From the NCBI RefSeq assembly GCF_910591885.1, contig NW_025963618.1, positions 124,001-188,000 of the forward strand: a stretch of 64,000 nucleotides of DNA, read 5' to 3'. Source of the DNA: Bombus terrestris (lineage: Eukaryota > Arthropoda > Insecta > Hymenoptera > Apidae). Below are positions 41,150 to 53,909 of this stretch, one piece after another. The first letter of the stretch is position 1; each line of letters opens with the position of its first letter. The translations under genes and the position numbers were made by a program. The notes below the pieces were generated by a model. That model was not told where the DNA came from, did no database searches, and worked only from the letters and a program-made list of their open reading frames with translations.

Positions 41150-41939
41150 TGTTCCACGTTGTCCCACGGTGTCCAACGATGTCCAACGGTGTCCCACGTT
41201 GTCCCACGTTGTCCCACGATGTCCCACGTTGTCCCACGTTGTCCCACGTTGTCCCACGTTGTCCCACGTTGTCCCACGTTGTCCCACGTGGTCCCACGTT
41301 GTCCCACGTTGTCCCACGGTGTCCAACGATGTCCAACGGTGTCCCACATTGTCCAACGGTGTCCCACGTTGTCCCACGTTGTCCCACGTTGTCCCACGTT
41401 GTCCCACGTTGTCCCACGTTGTCCCACGTTGTCCAACGATGTCCAACGGTGTCCAACGGTGTCCAACGGTGTCCCACGGTGTCCAACGATGTCCAACGAT
41501 GTCCAACGGTGTCCAACGGTGTCCAACGGTGTCCCACGGTGTCCAACGGTGTCCCACGTTGTCCCACGTTGTCCCACGTTGTCCCACGTTGTCCCACGAT
41601 GTCCCACGTTGTCCAACGGTGTCCAACGGTGTCCAACGATGTCCAACGATGTCCAACGGTGTCCCACGATGTCCAACGATGTCCAACGATGTCCAACGAT
41701 GTCCAACGGTGTCCCACGTTGTCCCACGTTGTCCCACGTTGTCCCACGTTGTCCCACGTCGTCCCACGTTGTCCCACGGTGTCCAACGATGTCCAACGGT
41801 GTCCAACGGTGTCCCACGGTGTCCAACGGTGTCCCACGTTGTCCCACGTTGTCCCACGTTGTCCCACGTTGTCCCACGTTGTCCCACGTTGTCCCACGTT
41901 GTCCAACGATGTCCAACGGTGTCCCACGTTGTCCCACGT

Positions 41940-42879
41940 TGTTCCATGGTTTCCCACGTTGTCCCACGTTGTCCCACGTTGTCCCAAGGTGTCCAACGAT
42001 GTCCAACGGTGTCCAACGGTGTCCAACGGTGTCCAACGGTGTCCCACGTTGTCCCACGTTGTCCCACGTTGTCCCACGGTGTCCAACGATGTCCAACGGT
42101 GTCCCACGTTGTCCCACGTTGTCCCACGTTGTCCCACGTTGTCCCACGTTGTCCCACGTTGTCCCACGTTGTCCCACGTTGTCCCACGTTGTCCCACGGT
42201 GTCCAACGATGTCCAACGGTGTCCAGCGATGTCCAACGGTGTCCCACGTTGTCCCACGTTTTCCCACGTTGTCCCACGTTGTCCCACGGTGTCCAACGAT
42301 GTCCAACGATGTCCAACGGTGTCCCACGTTGTCCCACGTTGTTCCATGGTTTCCCACGTTGTCCCACGTTGTCCCACGTTGTCCCACGGTGTCCAACGAT
42401 GTCCAACGGTGTCCAACGGTGTCCAACGGTGTCCAACGGTGTCCCACGTTGTCCCACGTTGTCCCACGTTGTCCCACGTTGTCCCACGTTGTCCCACGAT
42501 GTCCCACGTTGTCCCACGTTGTCCCACGTTGTCCCACGTTGTCCCACGTGGTCCCACGTTGTCCCACGTTGTCCCACGGTGTCCAACGATGTCCAACGGT
42601 GTCCCACGTTGTCCAACGGTGTCCCACGTTGTCCCACGTTGTCCCACGTTGTCCCACGTTGTCCCACGTTGTCCCACGTTGTCCCACGTTGTCCCACGTT
42701 GACCCACGTTGTCCCACGTTGTCCCACGGTGTCCCACGGTGTCCAACGATGTCCAACGGTGTCCCACGTTGTCCCACGTTGTCCCACGATGTCCCACGTT
42801 GTCCCACGTTGTCCCACGTTGTCCCACGTTGTCCCACGTTGTCCCACGTTGTCCCACGTGGTCCCACGTTGTCCCACGT
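41940..42879 (+). repeat. Triplicated block, copy 3
   Basis: Third copy of the block at 29,721 and 37,230, with marker pairs at 41,940 and 42,340, TGTCCAGCGA at 42,220 and TGACCCACGT at 42,700. It lies between the two copies of the 3-kb block, so copies of different blocks are interleaved. Confidence 0.87.
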
Positions 42880-43269
42880 TGTCCCACGGTGTCCAACGAT
42901 GTCCCACGTTGTCCCACGTTGTCCAACGGTGTCCCACGTTGTCCCACGTTGTCCCACGTTGTCCCACGATGTCCCACGTTGTCCCACGTTGTCCCACGTT
43001 GTCCCACGTTGTCCCACGATGTCCCACGTTGTCCCACGTTGTCCCACGTTGTCCCACGTTGTCCCACGTTGTCCCACGTTGTCCCACGTTGTCCCACGTT
43101 GTCCCACGTTGTCCCACGTTGTCCCACGGTGTCCAACGATGTCCAACGGTGTCCAACGGTGTCCCACGTTGTCCCACGTTGTCCCACGTTGTCCCACGTT
43201 GTCCCACGTTGTCCCACGTTGTCCAACGATGTCCAACGGTGTCCCACGTTGTCCCACGATGTCCCACGT

Positions 43270-46209
43270 TGTCCCACGTTGTCCGACGTTGTCCCACGTT
43301 GTCCCACGTTGTCCCACGTTGTCCCACGGTGTCCAACGATGTCCCACGTTGTCCCACGTTGTCCCACGTTGTCCCACGTTGTCCCACGTTGTCCCACGAT
43401 GTCCCACGTTGTCCCACGTTGTCCCACGTTGTCCCACGTTGTCCCACGTTGTCCCACGTTGTCCCACGTTGTCCCACGTTGTCCCACGTTGTCCCACGTT
43501 GTCCGACGTTGTCCCACGTTGTCCCACGTTGTCCCACGTTGTCCCACGGTGTCCAACGATGTCCAACGATGTCCAACGGTGTCCCACGTTGTCCCACGTT
43601 GTTCCATGGTTTCCCACGTTGTCCCACGTTGTCCCACGGTGTCCAACGATGTCCAACGGTGTCCAACGATGTCCAACGGTGTCCAACGGTGTCCCACGGT
43701 GTCCAACGGTGTCCCACGTTGTCCCACGTTGTCCCACGTTGTCCCACGTTGTCCCACGTTGTCCCACGATGTCCCACGTTGTCCCACGTTGTCCGACGTT
43801 GTCCCACGTTGTCCCACGTTGTCCCACGTTGTCCCACGGTGTCCAACGATGTCCAACGATGTCCAACGGTGTCCCACGTTGTCCCACGTTGTTCCATGGT
43901 TTCCCACGTTGTCCCACGTTGTCCCACGTTGTCCCACGGTGTCCAACGATGTCCAACGGTGTCCAACGGTGTCCAACGGTGTCCAACGGTGTCCCACGTT
44001 GTCCCACTTTGTCCCACGTTGTCCCACGTTGTCCCACGTTGTCCCACGATGTCCCACGTTGTCCCACGATGTCCCACGTTGTCCCACGATGTCCCACGTT
44101 GTCCCACGTTGTCCCACGTTGTCCCACGTTGTCCCACGTTGTCCCACGTTGTCCCACGATGTCCCACGTTGTCCCACGTTGTCCCACGTTGTCCCACGTT
44201 GTCCCACGGTGTCCAACGATGTCCAAAGGTGTCCAACGGTGTCCCACGGTGTCCAACGGTGTCCCACGTTGTCCCACGTTGTCCCACGTTGTCCCACGTT
44301 GTCCCACGTTGTCCCACGTTGTCCCACGATGTCCCACGTTGTCCCACGTTGTCCCACGTTGTCCCACGTTGTCCCACGTTGTCCCACGGTGTCCAACGAT
44401 GTCCAACGGTTTCCAACGGTGTCCAACGGTGTCCAACGATGTCCAACGATGTCCAACGATGTCCAACGGTGTCCAACGATGTCCAACGATGTCCAACGGT
44501 GTCCCACGATGTCCAACGATGTCCAACGGTGTCCAACGGTGTCCAACGATGTCCAACGGTGTCCAACGATGTCCAACGATGTCCAACGGTGTCCCACGAT
44601 GTCCAACGATGTCCAACGATGTCCAACGGTGTCCAACGGTGTCCAACGGTGTCCCACGGTGTCCAACGGTGTCCCACGTTGTCCCACGTTGTCCCACGTT
44701 GTCCCACGTTGTCCAACGATGTCCCACGTTGTCCAACGGTGTCCAACGGTGTCCAACGATGTCCAACGATGTCCAACGGTGTCCCACGATGTCCAACGAT
44801 GTCCAACGATGTCCAACGGTGTCCCACGTTGTCCCACGTTGTCCCACGTTGTCCCACGTTGTCCCACGTTGTCCCACGGTGTCCAACGATGTCCAACGGT
44901 GTCCCACGTTGTCCAACGGTGTCCCACGTTGTCCCACGTTGTCCCACGTTGTCCCACGTTGTCCCACGTTGTCCCACGTTGTCCCACGTTGTCCCACGTT
45001 GTCCCACGTTGTCCCACGTTGTCCCACGTTGTCCCACGTTGTCCCACGGTGTCCAACGATGTCCAACGGTGTCCAACGGTGTCCCACGGTGTCCAACGGT
45101 GTCCCACGTTGTCCCACGTTGTCCCACGTTGTCCCACGTGGTCCCACGTTGTCCCACGTTGTCCAACGATGTCCAACGGTGTCCCACGTTGTCCCACGTT
45201 GTTCCATGGTTTCCCACGTTGTCCCACGTTGTCCCACGTTGTCCCACGTTGTCCCACGTTGTCCCACGTTGTCCCACGTTGTCCCACGGTGTCCAACGGT
45301 GTCCAACGATGTCCCACGTTGTCCCACGTTGTCCCACGTTGTCCCACGTTGTCCCACGATGTCCCACGTTGTCCCACGTTGTCCCACGTTGTCCCACGTT
45401 GTCCCACGTTGTCCCACGTTGTCCCACGTTGTCCCACGTTGTCCCACGTTGTCCCACGTTGTCCCACGTTGTCCCACGTTGTCCCACGGTGTCCAACGAT
45501 TTCCAACGGTGTCCAGCGATGTCCAACGGTGTCCCACGTTGTCCCACGTTTTCCCACGTTGTCCCACGTTGTCCCACGTTGTCCCTCGTTGTCCCACGGT
45601 GTCCAACGATGTCCAACGGTGTCCAGCGATGTCCAACGGTGTCCCACGTTGTCCCACGGTGTCCAACGATGTCCAACGATGTCCAACGGTGTCCCACGTT
45701 GTCCCACGTTGTTCCATGGTTTCCCACGTTGTCCCACGTTGTCCCACGTTGTCCCACGGTGTCCAACGATGTCCAACGGTGTCCAACGGTGTCCCACGGT
45801 GTCCAACGGTGTCCCACGTTGTCCCACGTTGTCCCACGTTGTCCCACGTTGTCCCACGTTGTCCCACGTTGTCCCACGTTGTCCAACGATGTCCAACGGT
45901 GTCCCACGTTGTCCCACGTTGTTCCATGGTTTCCCACGTTGTCCCACGTTGTCCCACGTTGTCCCACGTTGTCCCACGTTGTCCCACGGTGTCCCACGGT
46001 GTCCAACTATGTCCAACGGTGTCCCACGTTGTCCCACGTTGTCCCACGATGTCCCACGTTGTCCCACGTTGTCCCACGTTGTCCCACGTTGTCCCACGTT
46101 GTCCCACGTTGTCCCACGTGGTCCCACGTTGTCCCACGTTGTCCCACGGTGTCCAACGATGTCCAACGGTGTCCCACGTTGTCCAACGGTGTCCCACGTT
46201 GTCCCACGT
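43270..46209 (+). repeat. 3-kb duplicated block, copy 2 (partner 38,170-41,149)
   Basis: Second copy at about 5.1 kb. Compared with copy 1 it has an additional TGTCCAACGA at about 43,550 and lacks three units before 45,660 (including one TTTCCCACGT). It has a private TTTCCAACGG at 44,410. All length differences are whole 10-bp units, so the register is kept. Confidence 0.9.
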
Positions 46210-47460
46210 TGTCCCACGTTGTCCCACGTTGTCCCACGATGTCCCACGTTGTCCCACGTTGTCCCACATTGTCGCACGTTGTCCCACGTTGTCCCACGGT
46301 GTCCAACGATGTCCCACGTTGTCCCACGTTGTCCCACGTTGTCCCACGTTGTCCCACGATGTCCCACGTTGTCCCACGTTGTCCCACGTTGTCCCACGTT
46401 GTCCCACGTTGTCCCACGTTGTCCAACGATGTCCAACGGTGTCCCACGTTGTCCCACGTTGTTCCATGGTTTCCCACGTTGTCCCACGTTGTCCCACGTT
46501 GTCCCACGGTGTCCTACGATGTCCAACGGTGTCCAACGGTGTCCAACGGTGTCCAACGGTGTCCCACGTTGTCCCACGTTGTCCCACGTTGTCCCACGGT
46601 GTCCAACGATGTCCAACGGTGTCCCACGTTGTCCCACGTTGTCCCACGTTGTCCCACGTTGTCCCACGATGTCCCACGTTGTCCCACGTTGCCCCACGTT
46701 GTCCCACGTTGTCCCACGTTGTCCCACGTTGTCCCACGTTGTCCCACGTTGTCCCACGTTGTCCCACGTTGTCCCACGTTGTCCCACGTTGTCCCACGTT
46801 GTCCCACGTTGTCCCACGGTGTCCAACGGTGTCCAACGATGTCCCACGTTGTCCCACGTTTTCCCACGGTGTCCAACGGTGTCCAACGGTGTCCAACGGT
46901 GTCCAACGATGTCCAACGATGTCCAACGATGTCCAACGGTGTCCCACGGTGTCCCACGTTGTCCCACGTTGTCCCACGTTGTCCAACGGTGTCCCACGAT
47001 GTCCAACGATGTCCAACGATGTCCAACGGTGTCCAACGCTGTCCCACGTTGTCCCACGTTGTCCCACGTTGTCCCACGGTGTCCAACGGTGTCCCACGTT
47101 GTCCCACGTTGTTCTACGTTGTCCCACGTTGTCCCACGTTGTCCCACGTTGTCCCACGTTGTCCCACGTTGTCCCACGTTGTCCCACGTTGTCCCACGTT
47201 GTCCCACGGTGTCCAACGATGTCCAACGGTGTCCAACGGTGTCCCACGGTGTCCAACGATGTCCAACGGTGTCCAACGGTGTCCCACGGTGTCCAACGGT
47301 GTCCCACGTTGTCCCACGTTGTCCCACGTTGTCCCACGTTGTCCCACGGTGTCCAACGGTGTCCAACGGTGTCCAACGGTGTCCCACGGTGTCCAACGGT
47401 GTCCCACGTTGTCCCACGTTGTCCCACGTTGTCCCACGTTGTCCCACGATGTCCCACGTT

Positions 47461-48170
47461 GTCCAACGATGTTCAACGGTGTCCAACGGTGTCCAACGAT
47501 GTCCAACGGTGTCCAACGGTGTCCCACGGTTTCCAACGGTGTCCAACGGTGTCCCACGGTGTCCAACGGTGTCCCACGTTGTCCTACGTTGTCCCACGTT
47601 GTCCCACGTTGTCCCACGTTGTCCCACGTTGTCCCACGGTGTCCAACGGTGTCCCACGGTGTCCAACGGTGTCCCACGTTGTCCCACGTTGTCCCACGGT
47701 GTCCAACGGTGTCCCACGGTGTCCAACGGTGTCCCACGTTGTCCCACGTTGTCCCACGTTGTCCCACGTTGTCCCACGATGTCCCACGTTGTCCAACGAT
47801 GCCCAACGGTGTCCCACGTTGTCCCACGTTGTCCCACGTTGTCCCACGTTGTCCCACGTTGTCCCACGTTGTCCCACGGTGTCCCACGGTGTCCAACGGT
47901 GTCCAACGATGTCCAACGGTGTCCAACGGTGTCCCACGTTGTCCCACGTTGTCCCACGGTGTCCCACGTTGTCCCACGTTGTCCAACGATGTCCCACGTT
48001 GTCCCACGTTGTCCCACGTTGTCCCACGTTGTCCCACGTTGTCCCACGTTGTCCCACGTTGTCCCACGTTGTCCTCCGTTGTCCCACGTTGTCCCACGTT
48101 GTCCCACGTTGTCCCACGTTGTCCCACGTTGTCCTCCGTTGTCCCACGGTGTCCCACGATGTCCCACGTT
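47461..48170 (+). repeat. 710-bp tandem duplication, copy 1
   Basis: TGTTCAACGG (47,470/48,180), TGTCCTACGT (47,580/48,290), TGCCCAACGG (47,800/48,510) and TGTCCTCCGT (48,070/48,780) repeat at exactly 710 bp. This copy has a private TTTCCAACGG at 47,530. It also has a second TGTCCTCCGT at 48,130, which looks like a further 60-bp internal duplication. These are the first clear higher-order units of domain B. Confidence 0.92.
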
Positions 48171-48790
48171 GTCCAACGATGTTCAACGGTGTCCAACGGT
48201 GTCCAACGATGTCCAACGGTGTCCAACGGTGTCCCACGGTGTCCAACGGTGTCCAACGGTGTCCCACGGTGTCCAACGGTGTCCCACGTTGTCCTACGTT
48301 GTCCCACGTTGTCCCACGTTGTCCCACGTTGTCCCACGTTGTCCCACGGTGTCCAACGGTGTCCCACGGTGTCCAACGGTGTCCCACGTTGTCCCACGTT
48401 GTCCCACGGTGTCCAACGGTGTCCCACGGTGTCCAACGGTGTCCCACGTTGTCCCACGTTGTCCCACGTTGTCCCACGTTGTCCCACGATGTCCCACGTT
48501 GTCCAACGATGCCCAACGGTGTCCCACGTTGTCCCACGTTGTCCCACGTTGTCCCACGTTGTCCCACGTTGTCCCACGTTGTCCCACGGTGTCCCACGGT
48601 GTCCAACGGTGTCCAACGATGTCCAACGGTGTCCAACGGTGTCCCACGTTGTCCCACGTTGTCCCACGGTGTCCCACGTTGTCCCACGTTGTCCAACGAT
48701 GTCCCACGTTGTCCCACGTTGTCCCACGTTGTCCCACGTTGTCCCACGTTGTCCCACGTTGTCCCACGTTGTCCCACGTTGTCCTCCGTT
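48171..48790 (+). repeat. 710-bp tandem duplication, copy 2 (truncated)
   Basis: Directly adjoins copy 1 and follows it unit by unit to TGTCCTCCGT at 48,780, after which the order differs. Some 620 of the 710 bp are present. Confidence 0.9.
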
Positions 48791-51700
48791 GTCCCACGGT
48801 GTCCCACGTTGTCCCACGTTGTCCCACGTTGTCCAACGGTGTCCCACGATGTCCAACGGTGTCCCACGGTGTCCAACGGTGTCCCACGTTGTCCCACGTT
48901 GTCCCACGTTGTCCCACGTTGTCCCACGGTGTCCAACGGTGTCCCACGTTGTCCCACGTTGTCCCACGTTGTCCCACGGTGTCCAACGATGTCCAACGGT
49001 GTCCAACGGTGTCCCACGTTGTCCAACGGTGTCCCACGTTGTCCCACGTTGTCCCACGTTGTCCCACGTTGTCCCACGTTGTCCCACGTTGTCCCACGTT
49101 GTCCAACGATGTCCAACGGTGTCCCACGTTGTCCCACGTTGTCCCACGTTGTCCCACGTTGTCCCACGTTGTCCAACGGTGTCCCACGATGTCCAACGAT
49201 GTCCAACGATGTCCAACGGTGTCCAACGGTGTCCCACGTTGTCCCACGTTGTCCCACGTTGTCCCACGGTGTCCAACGATGTCCAACGGTGTCCCACGTT
49301 GTCCAACGGTGTCCCACGTTGTCCCACATTGTCCCACGTTGTCCCACGATGTCCCACGTTGTCCAACGATGTCCAACGGTGTCCCACGTTGTCCCACGTT
49401 GTTCTACGTTGTCCCACGTTGTCCCACGTTGTCCCACGATGTCCCACGTTGTCCATCGATGTCCAACGGTGTCCCACGTTGTCCCACGTTGTTCTACGTT
49501 GTCCCACGTTGTCCCACGTTGTCCCACGTTGTCCCACGGTGTCCAACGGTGTCCAACGGTGTCCAACGATGTCCAACGATGTCCAACGATGTCCAACGGT
49601 GTCCAACGATGTCCAACGATGTCCAACGGTGTCCCACGATGTCCAACGATGTCCAACGATGTCCAACGGTGTCAAACGATGTCCAACGATGTCCAACGGT
49701 GTCCAACGGTGTCCCACGTTGTCCCACGTTGTCCCACGTTGTCCCACGGTGTCCAACGATGCCCAACGGTGTCCCACGTTGTCCCACGTTGTCCCACGTT
49801 GTCCCACGTTGTCCCACGTTGTCCCACGTTGTCCCACGTTGTCCCACGTTGTCCCACGTTGTCCCACGTTGTCCCACGTTGTCCCACGTTGTCCCACGTT
49901 GTCCCACGTTGTCCCACGGTGTCCAACGGTGTCCAACGGTGTCCAACGGTGTCCAACGATGTCCAACGGTGTCCAACGGTGTCCCACGGTGTCCAACGGT
50001 GTCCAACGGTGTCCAACGGTGTCCAACGGTGTCCAACGGTGTCCAACGATGTCCAACGATGTCCAACGATGTCCAACGGTGTCCCACGTTGTCCCACGTT
50101 GTCCCACGTTGTCCCACGGTGTCCAACGGTGTCCCACGTTGTCCCACGTTGTCCCACGTTGTCCAACGGTGTCCAACGATGTCCAACGGTGTCCAACGGT
50201 GTCCCACGGTGTCCAACGGTGTCCCACGTTGTCCCACGTTGTCCCACGTTGTCCCACGTTGTCCCACGTTGTCCCACGTTGTCCAACGATGTCCAACGGT
50301 GTCCCACGTTGTCCCACGTTGTCCCACGTTGTCCCACGTTGTCCCACGTTGTCCCACGTTGTCCCACGTTGTCCCACGTTGTCCCACGTTGTCCCACGTT
50401 GTCCCACGGTGTCCAACGGTGTCCAACGATGTCCAACGGTGTCCAACGGTGTCCCACAATGTCCACCGATGTCCAACGGTGTCCAACGGTGTCCAACGGT
50501 GTCCAACGGTGTCCAACGATGTCCAACGATGTCCAACGTTGTCCAACGGTGTCCAACGATGTCCAACGATGTCCAACGGTGTCCAACGGTGTCCAACGGT
50601 GTCCAACGGTGTCCAACGGTGTCCAACGGTGTCCAACGATGTCCAACGATGTCCAACGATGTCCAACGGTGTCCCACGTTGTCCCACGTTGTCCCACGTT
50701 GTCCCACGGTGTCCAACGGTGTCCCACGTTGTCCCACGTTGTCCCACGTTGTCCCACGGTGTCCAACGATGTCCAACGGTGTCCAACGGTGTCCCACGGT
50801 GTCCAACGGTGTCCCACGTTGTCCCACGTTGTCCCACGTTGTCCCACGTTGTCCCACGTTGTCCCACGTTGTCCAACGATGTCCAACGGTGTCCCACGTT
50901 GTCCCACGTTGTCCCACGTTGTCCCACGTTGTCCCACGTTGTCCCACGTTGTCCCACGTTGTCCCACGTTGTCCCACGGTGTCCAACGGTGTCCAACGAT
51001 GTCCAACGGTGTCCAACGGTGTCCCACGATGTCCACCGATGTCCAACGGTGTCCAACGGTGTCCACCGGTGTCCAACGGTGTCCAACGATGTCCAACGAT
51101 GTCCAACGATGTCCAACGGTGTCCAACGATGTCCAACGATGTCCAACGGTGTCCCACGATGTCCAACGATGTCCAACGATGTCCAACGGTGTCCAACGGT
51201 GTCCCACGTTGTCCCACGTTGTCCCACGTTGTCCCACGGTGTCCAACGATGCCCAACGGTGTCCCACGTTGTCCCACGTTGTCCCACGTTGTCCCACGAT
51301 GTCCCACGTTGTCCAACGATGTCCAACGGTGTCCCACGTTGTCCCACGTTGTCCTACGTTGTCCCACGTTGTCCCACGTTGTCCCACGTTGTCCCACGTT
51401 GTCCCACGTTGTCCCACGGTGTCCAACGGTGTCCCACGTTGTCCCACGTTGTCCCACGGTGTCCAACGATGTCCAACGGTGTCCAACGATGTCCAACGGT
51501 GTCCAACGGTGTCCCACGGTGTCCAACGGTGTCCAACGGTGTCCCACGGTGTCCAACGGTGTCCCACGTTGTCCCACGTTGTCCCACGTTGTCCCACGTT
51601 GTCCCACGATGTCCCACGTTGTCCAACGCTGTCCAACGGTGTCCCACGTTGTCCCACATTGTCCTACGTTGTCCCACGTTGTCCCACGTTGTCCCACGTT

Positions 51701-53419
51701 GTCCCACGTTGTCCCACGGTGTCCAACGGTGTCCCACGGTGTCCAACGGTGTCCCACGTTGTCCCACGTTGTCCCACGTTGTCCCACGTTGTCCCACGTT
51801 GTCCCACGGTGTCCAACGGTGTCCCACGTTGTCCCACGTTGTCCCACGTTGTCCCACGGTGTCCAACGATGTCCAACGGTGTCCAACGGTGTCCAACGGT
51901 GTCCCACGGTGTCCAACGATGTCCAACGGTGTCCCACGTTGTCCCACGTTGTCCCACGTTGTCCCACGTTGTCCCACGATGTCCCACGTTGTCCAACGAT
52001 GTCCAACGGTGTCCCACGTTGTCCCACGTTGTCCTACGTTGTCCCACGTTGTCCCACGTTGTCCCACGTTGTCCCACGTTGTCCCACGTTGTCCAACCGT
52101 GTCCCACGTTGTCCCACGTTGTCCCACGGTGTCCAACGGTGTCCCACGTTGTCCCACGTTGTCCCACGGTGTCCAACGATGTCCAACGGTGTCCAACGGT
52201 GTCCCACGGTGTCCCACGTTGTCCCACGTTGTCCCACGTTGTCCAACGGTGTCCCACGGTGTCCAACGGTGTCCAACGGTGTCCAACGGTGTCCAACGGT
52301 GTCCAACGGTGTCCAACGATGTCCAACGATGTCCAACGATGTCCAACGGTGTCCCACGTTGTCCCACGTTGTCCCACGTTGTCCCACGGTGTCCAACGGT
52401 GTCCCACGTTGTCCCACGTTGTCCCACGTTGTCCCACGGTGTCCAACGATGTCCAACGGTGTCCAACGGTGTCCCACGGTGTCCAACGGTGTCCAACGAT
52501 GTCCAACGGTGTCCCACGTTGTCCCACGTTGTCCCACGTTGTCCCACGTTGTCCCACGTTGTCCCACGTTGTCCCACGTTGTCCCACGTTGTCCCACGTT
52601 GTCCCACGTTGTCCCACGTTGTCTCACGGTGTCCAACGGTGTCCAACGATGTCCAACGGTGTCCAACGGTGTCCCACGATGTCCACCGATGTCCAACGGT
52701 GTCCAACGGTGTCCAACGGTGTCCAACGGTGTCCAACGATGTCCAACGATGTCCAACGATGTCCAACGGTGTCCAACGATGTCCAACGATGTCCAACGGT
52801 GTCCCACGATGTCCAACGATGTCCAACGATGTCCAACGGTGTCCAACGGTGTCCCACGTTGTCCCACGTTGTCCCACGTTGTCCCACGGTGTCCAACGAT
52901 GCCCAACGGTGTTCCACGTTGTCCCACGTTGTCCCACGTTGTCCCACGTTGTCCCACGTTGTCCCACGTTGTCCCACGTTGTCCCACGTTGTCCCACGTT
53001 GTCCCACGTTGTCCCACGTTGTCCCACGTTGTCCCACGTTGTCCCACGGTGTCCAACGGTGTCCAACGGTGTGCAACGGTGTCCAACGGTGTCCAACGGT
53101 GTCCAACGGTGTCCCACGGTGTCCAACGGTGTCCAACGGTGTCCCACGGTGTCCAACGGTGTCCCACGTTGTCCCACGTTGTCCCACGTTGTCCCACGTT
53201 GTCCCACGTTGTCCCACGATGTCCCACGTTGTCCAACGATGTCCAACGGTGTCCCACGTTGTCCCACGTTGTCCTACGTTGTCCCACGTTGTCCCACGTT
53301 GTCCCAAGTTGTCCCACGTTGTCCCACGTTGTCCCACGGTGTCCAACGGTGTCCCACGTTGTCCCACGTTGTCCCACGGTGTCCAACGATGTCCAACGGT
53401 GTCCAACGGTGTCCCACGG

Positions 53420-53649
53420 TGTCCCACGTTGTCCCACGTTGTCCCACGTTGTCCCACGTTGTCCCACGTTGTCCCACGTTGTCCCACATTGTCCCACGTT
53501 GTCCCACGTTGTCCCACGTTGTCCCACGTTGTCCCACGTTGTCCCACGTTGTCCCACGTTGTCCCACGTTGTCCCACGTTGTCCCACGTTGTCCCACGTT
53601 GTCCCACGTTGTCCCACGTTGTCCCACGTTGTCCCACGTTGTCCCACGT
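53420..53649 (-). repeat. Longest uninterrupted CCC-unit run noticed (23 units); G-quadruplex candidate
   Basis: Twenty-three successive units keep CCC at bases 4-6; one of them is TGTCCCACAT at 53,480. On the minus strand this gives GGG tracts separated each time by 7 nt (ACAACGT). That is the upper loop limit of the usual G3-N(1-7) quadruplex pattern, repeated across 230 bp. Similar runs of 17-18 units are at 54,757-54,936, 56,667-56,836 and 59,353-59,532. Sequence pattern only; folding is not shown. Confidence 0.6.
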
Positions 53650-53909
53650 TGTCCCACGGTGTCCAACGGTGTCCAACGGTGTCCAACGGTGTCCAACGGT
53701 GTCCAACGGTGTCCAACGGTGTCCAACGGTGTCCAACGATGTCCAACGGTGTCCAACGGTGTCCCACGGTGTCCAACGGTGTCCAACGGTGTCCCACGGT
53801 GTCCAACGGTGTCCCACGTTGTCCCACGTTGTCCCACGTTGTCCCACGTTGTCCCACGATGTCCCACGTTGTCCAACGATGTCCAACGGTGTCCCACGTT
53901 GTCCCACGT

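Larger units (their letters stand above)
821..46479. repeat. Dispersed 20-bp marker TGTTCCATGG + TTTCCCACGT, about 50 copies
   Basis: The two variant units occur together as a fixed pair. In domain A the pair is normally preceded by TGTCCAACGA, TGTCCAACGG and two TGTCCCACGT. First-unit positions include 821, 1581, 2531, 4211, 4891, 7351, 8921, 9691, 10041, 10721, 11551, 12311, 13261, 14941, 15661, 16831, 19391, 19891, 19991, 21721, 22421, 23421, 24301, 25251, 26251, 27891, 28831, 29721, 30871, 32071, 32961, 33921, 35131, 36341, 37230, 37610, 38490, 38780, 40090, 40650, 40860, 41940, 42340, 43600, 43890, 45200, 45710, 45920 and 46460. One decayed copy, TGTTCCGTGG, is at 30,111. The marker creates an NcoI site and removes the unit's CpG. 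Spacing is irregular (100 to 2,560 bp) but the series 760-950-1680 occurs twice, reflecting block duplication. TTTCCCACGT also occurs without the first unit (991, 4801, 7981). Confidence 0.9.
1..46509. repeat. Satellite domain A, marked by the TGTTCCATGG variant
   Basis: This part shares rare variant units that are scarce or absent further right. They include the pair TGTTCCATGG + TTTCCCACGT (last at 46,460), GGTCCCACGT (for example 201, 1171, 1791, 2181, 4151), TGTACAACGA (3811, 5661, 14541, 16431), TATCCAACGG (21021, 23281, 25111, 28691, 31931, 33781, 34991, 36201) and TGTCCCAAGT (for example 4291, 7531, 15021, 23611). Runs of TGTCCAACGA/TGTCCAACGG alternate with runs of TGTCCCACGT. The right edge is placed where TGTCCTACGA first appears (46,510), just after the last regular marker. 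The edge is a change in variant content, not a sequence break, so it is accurate only to several hundred bases. Confidence 0.8.
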
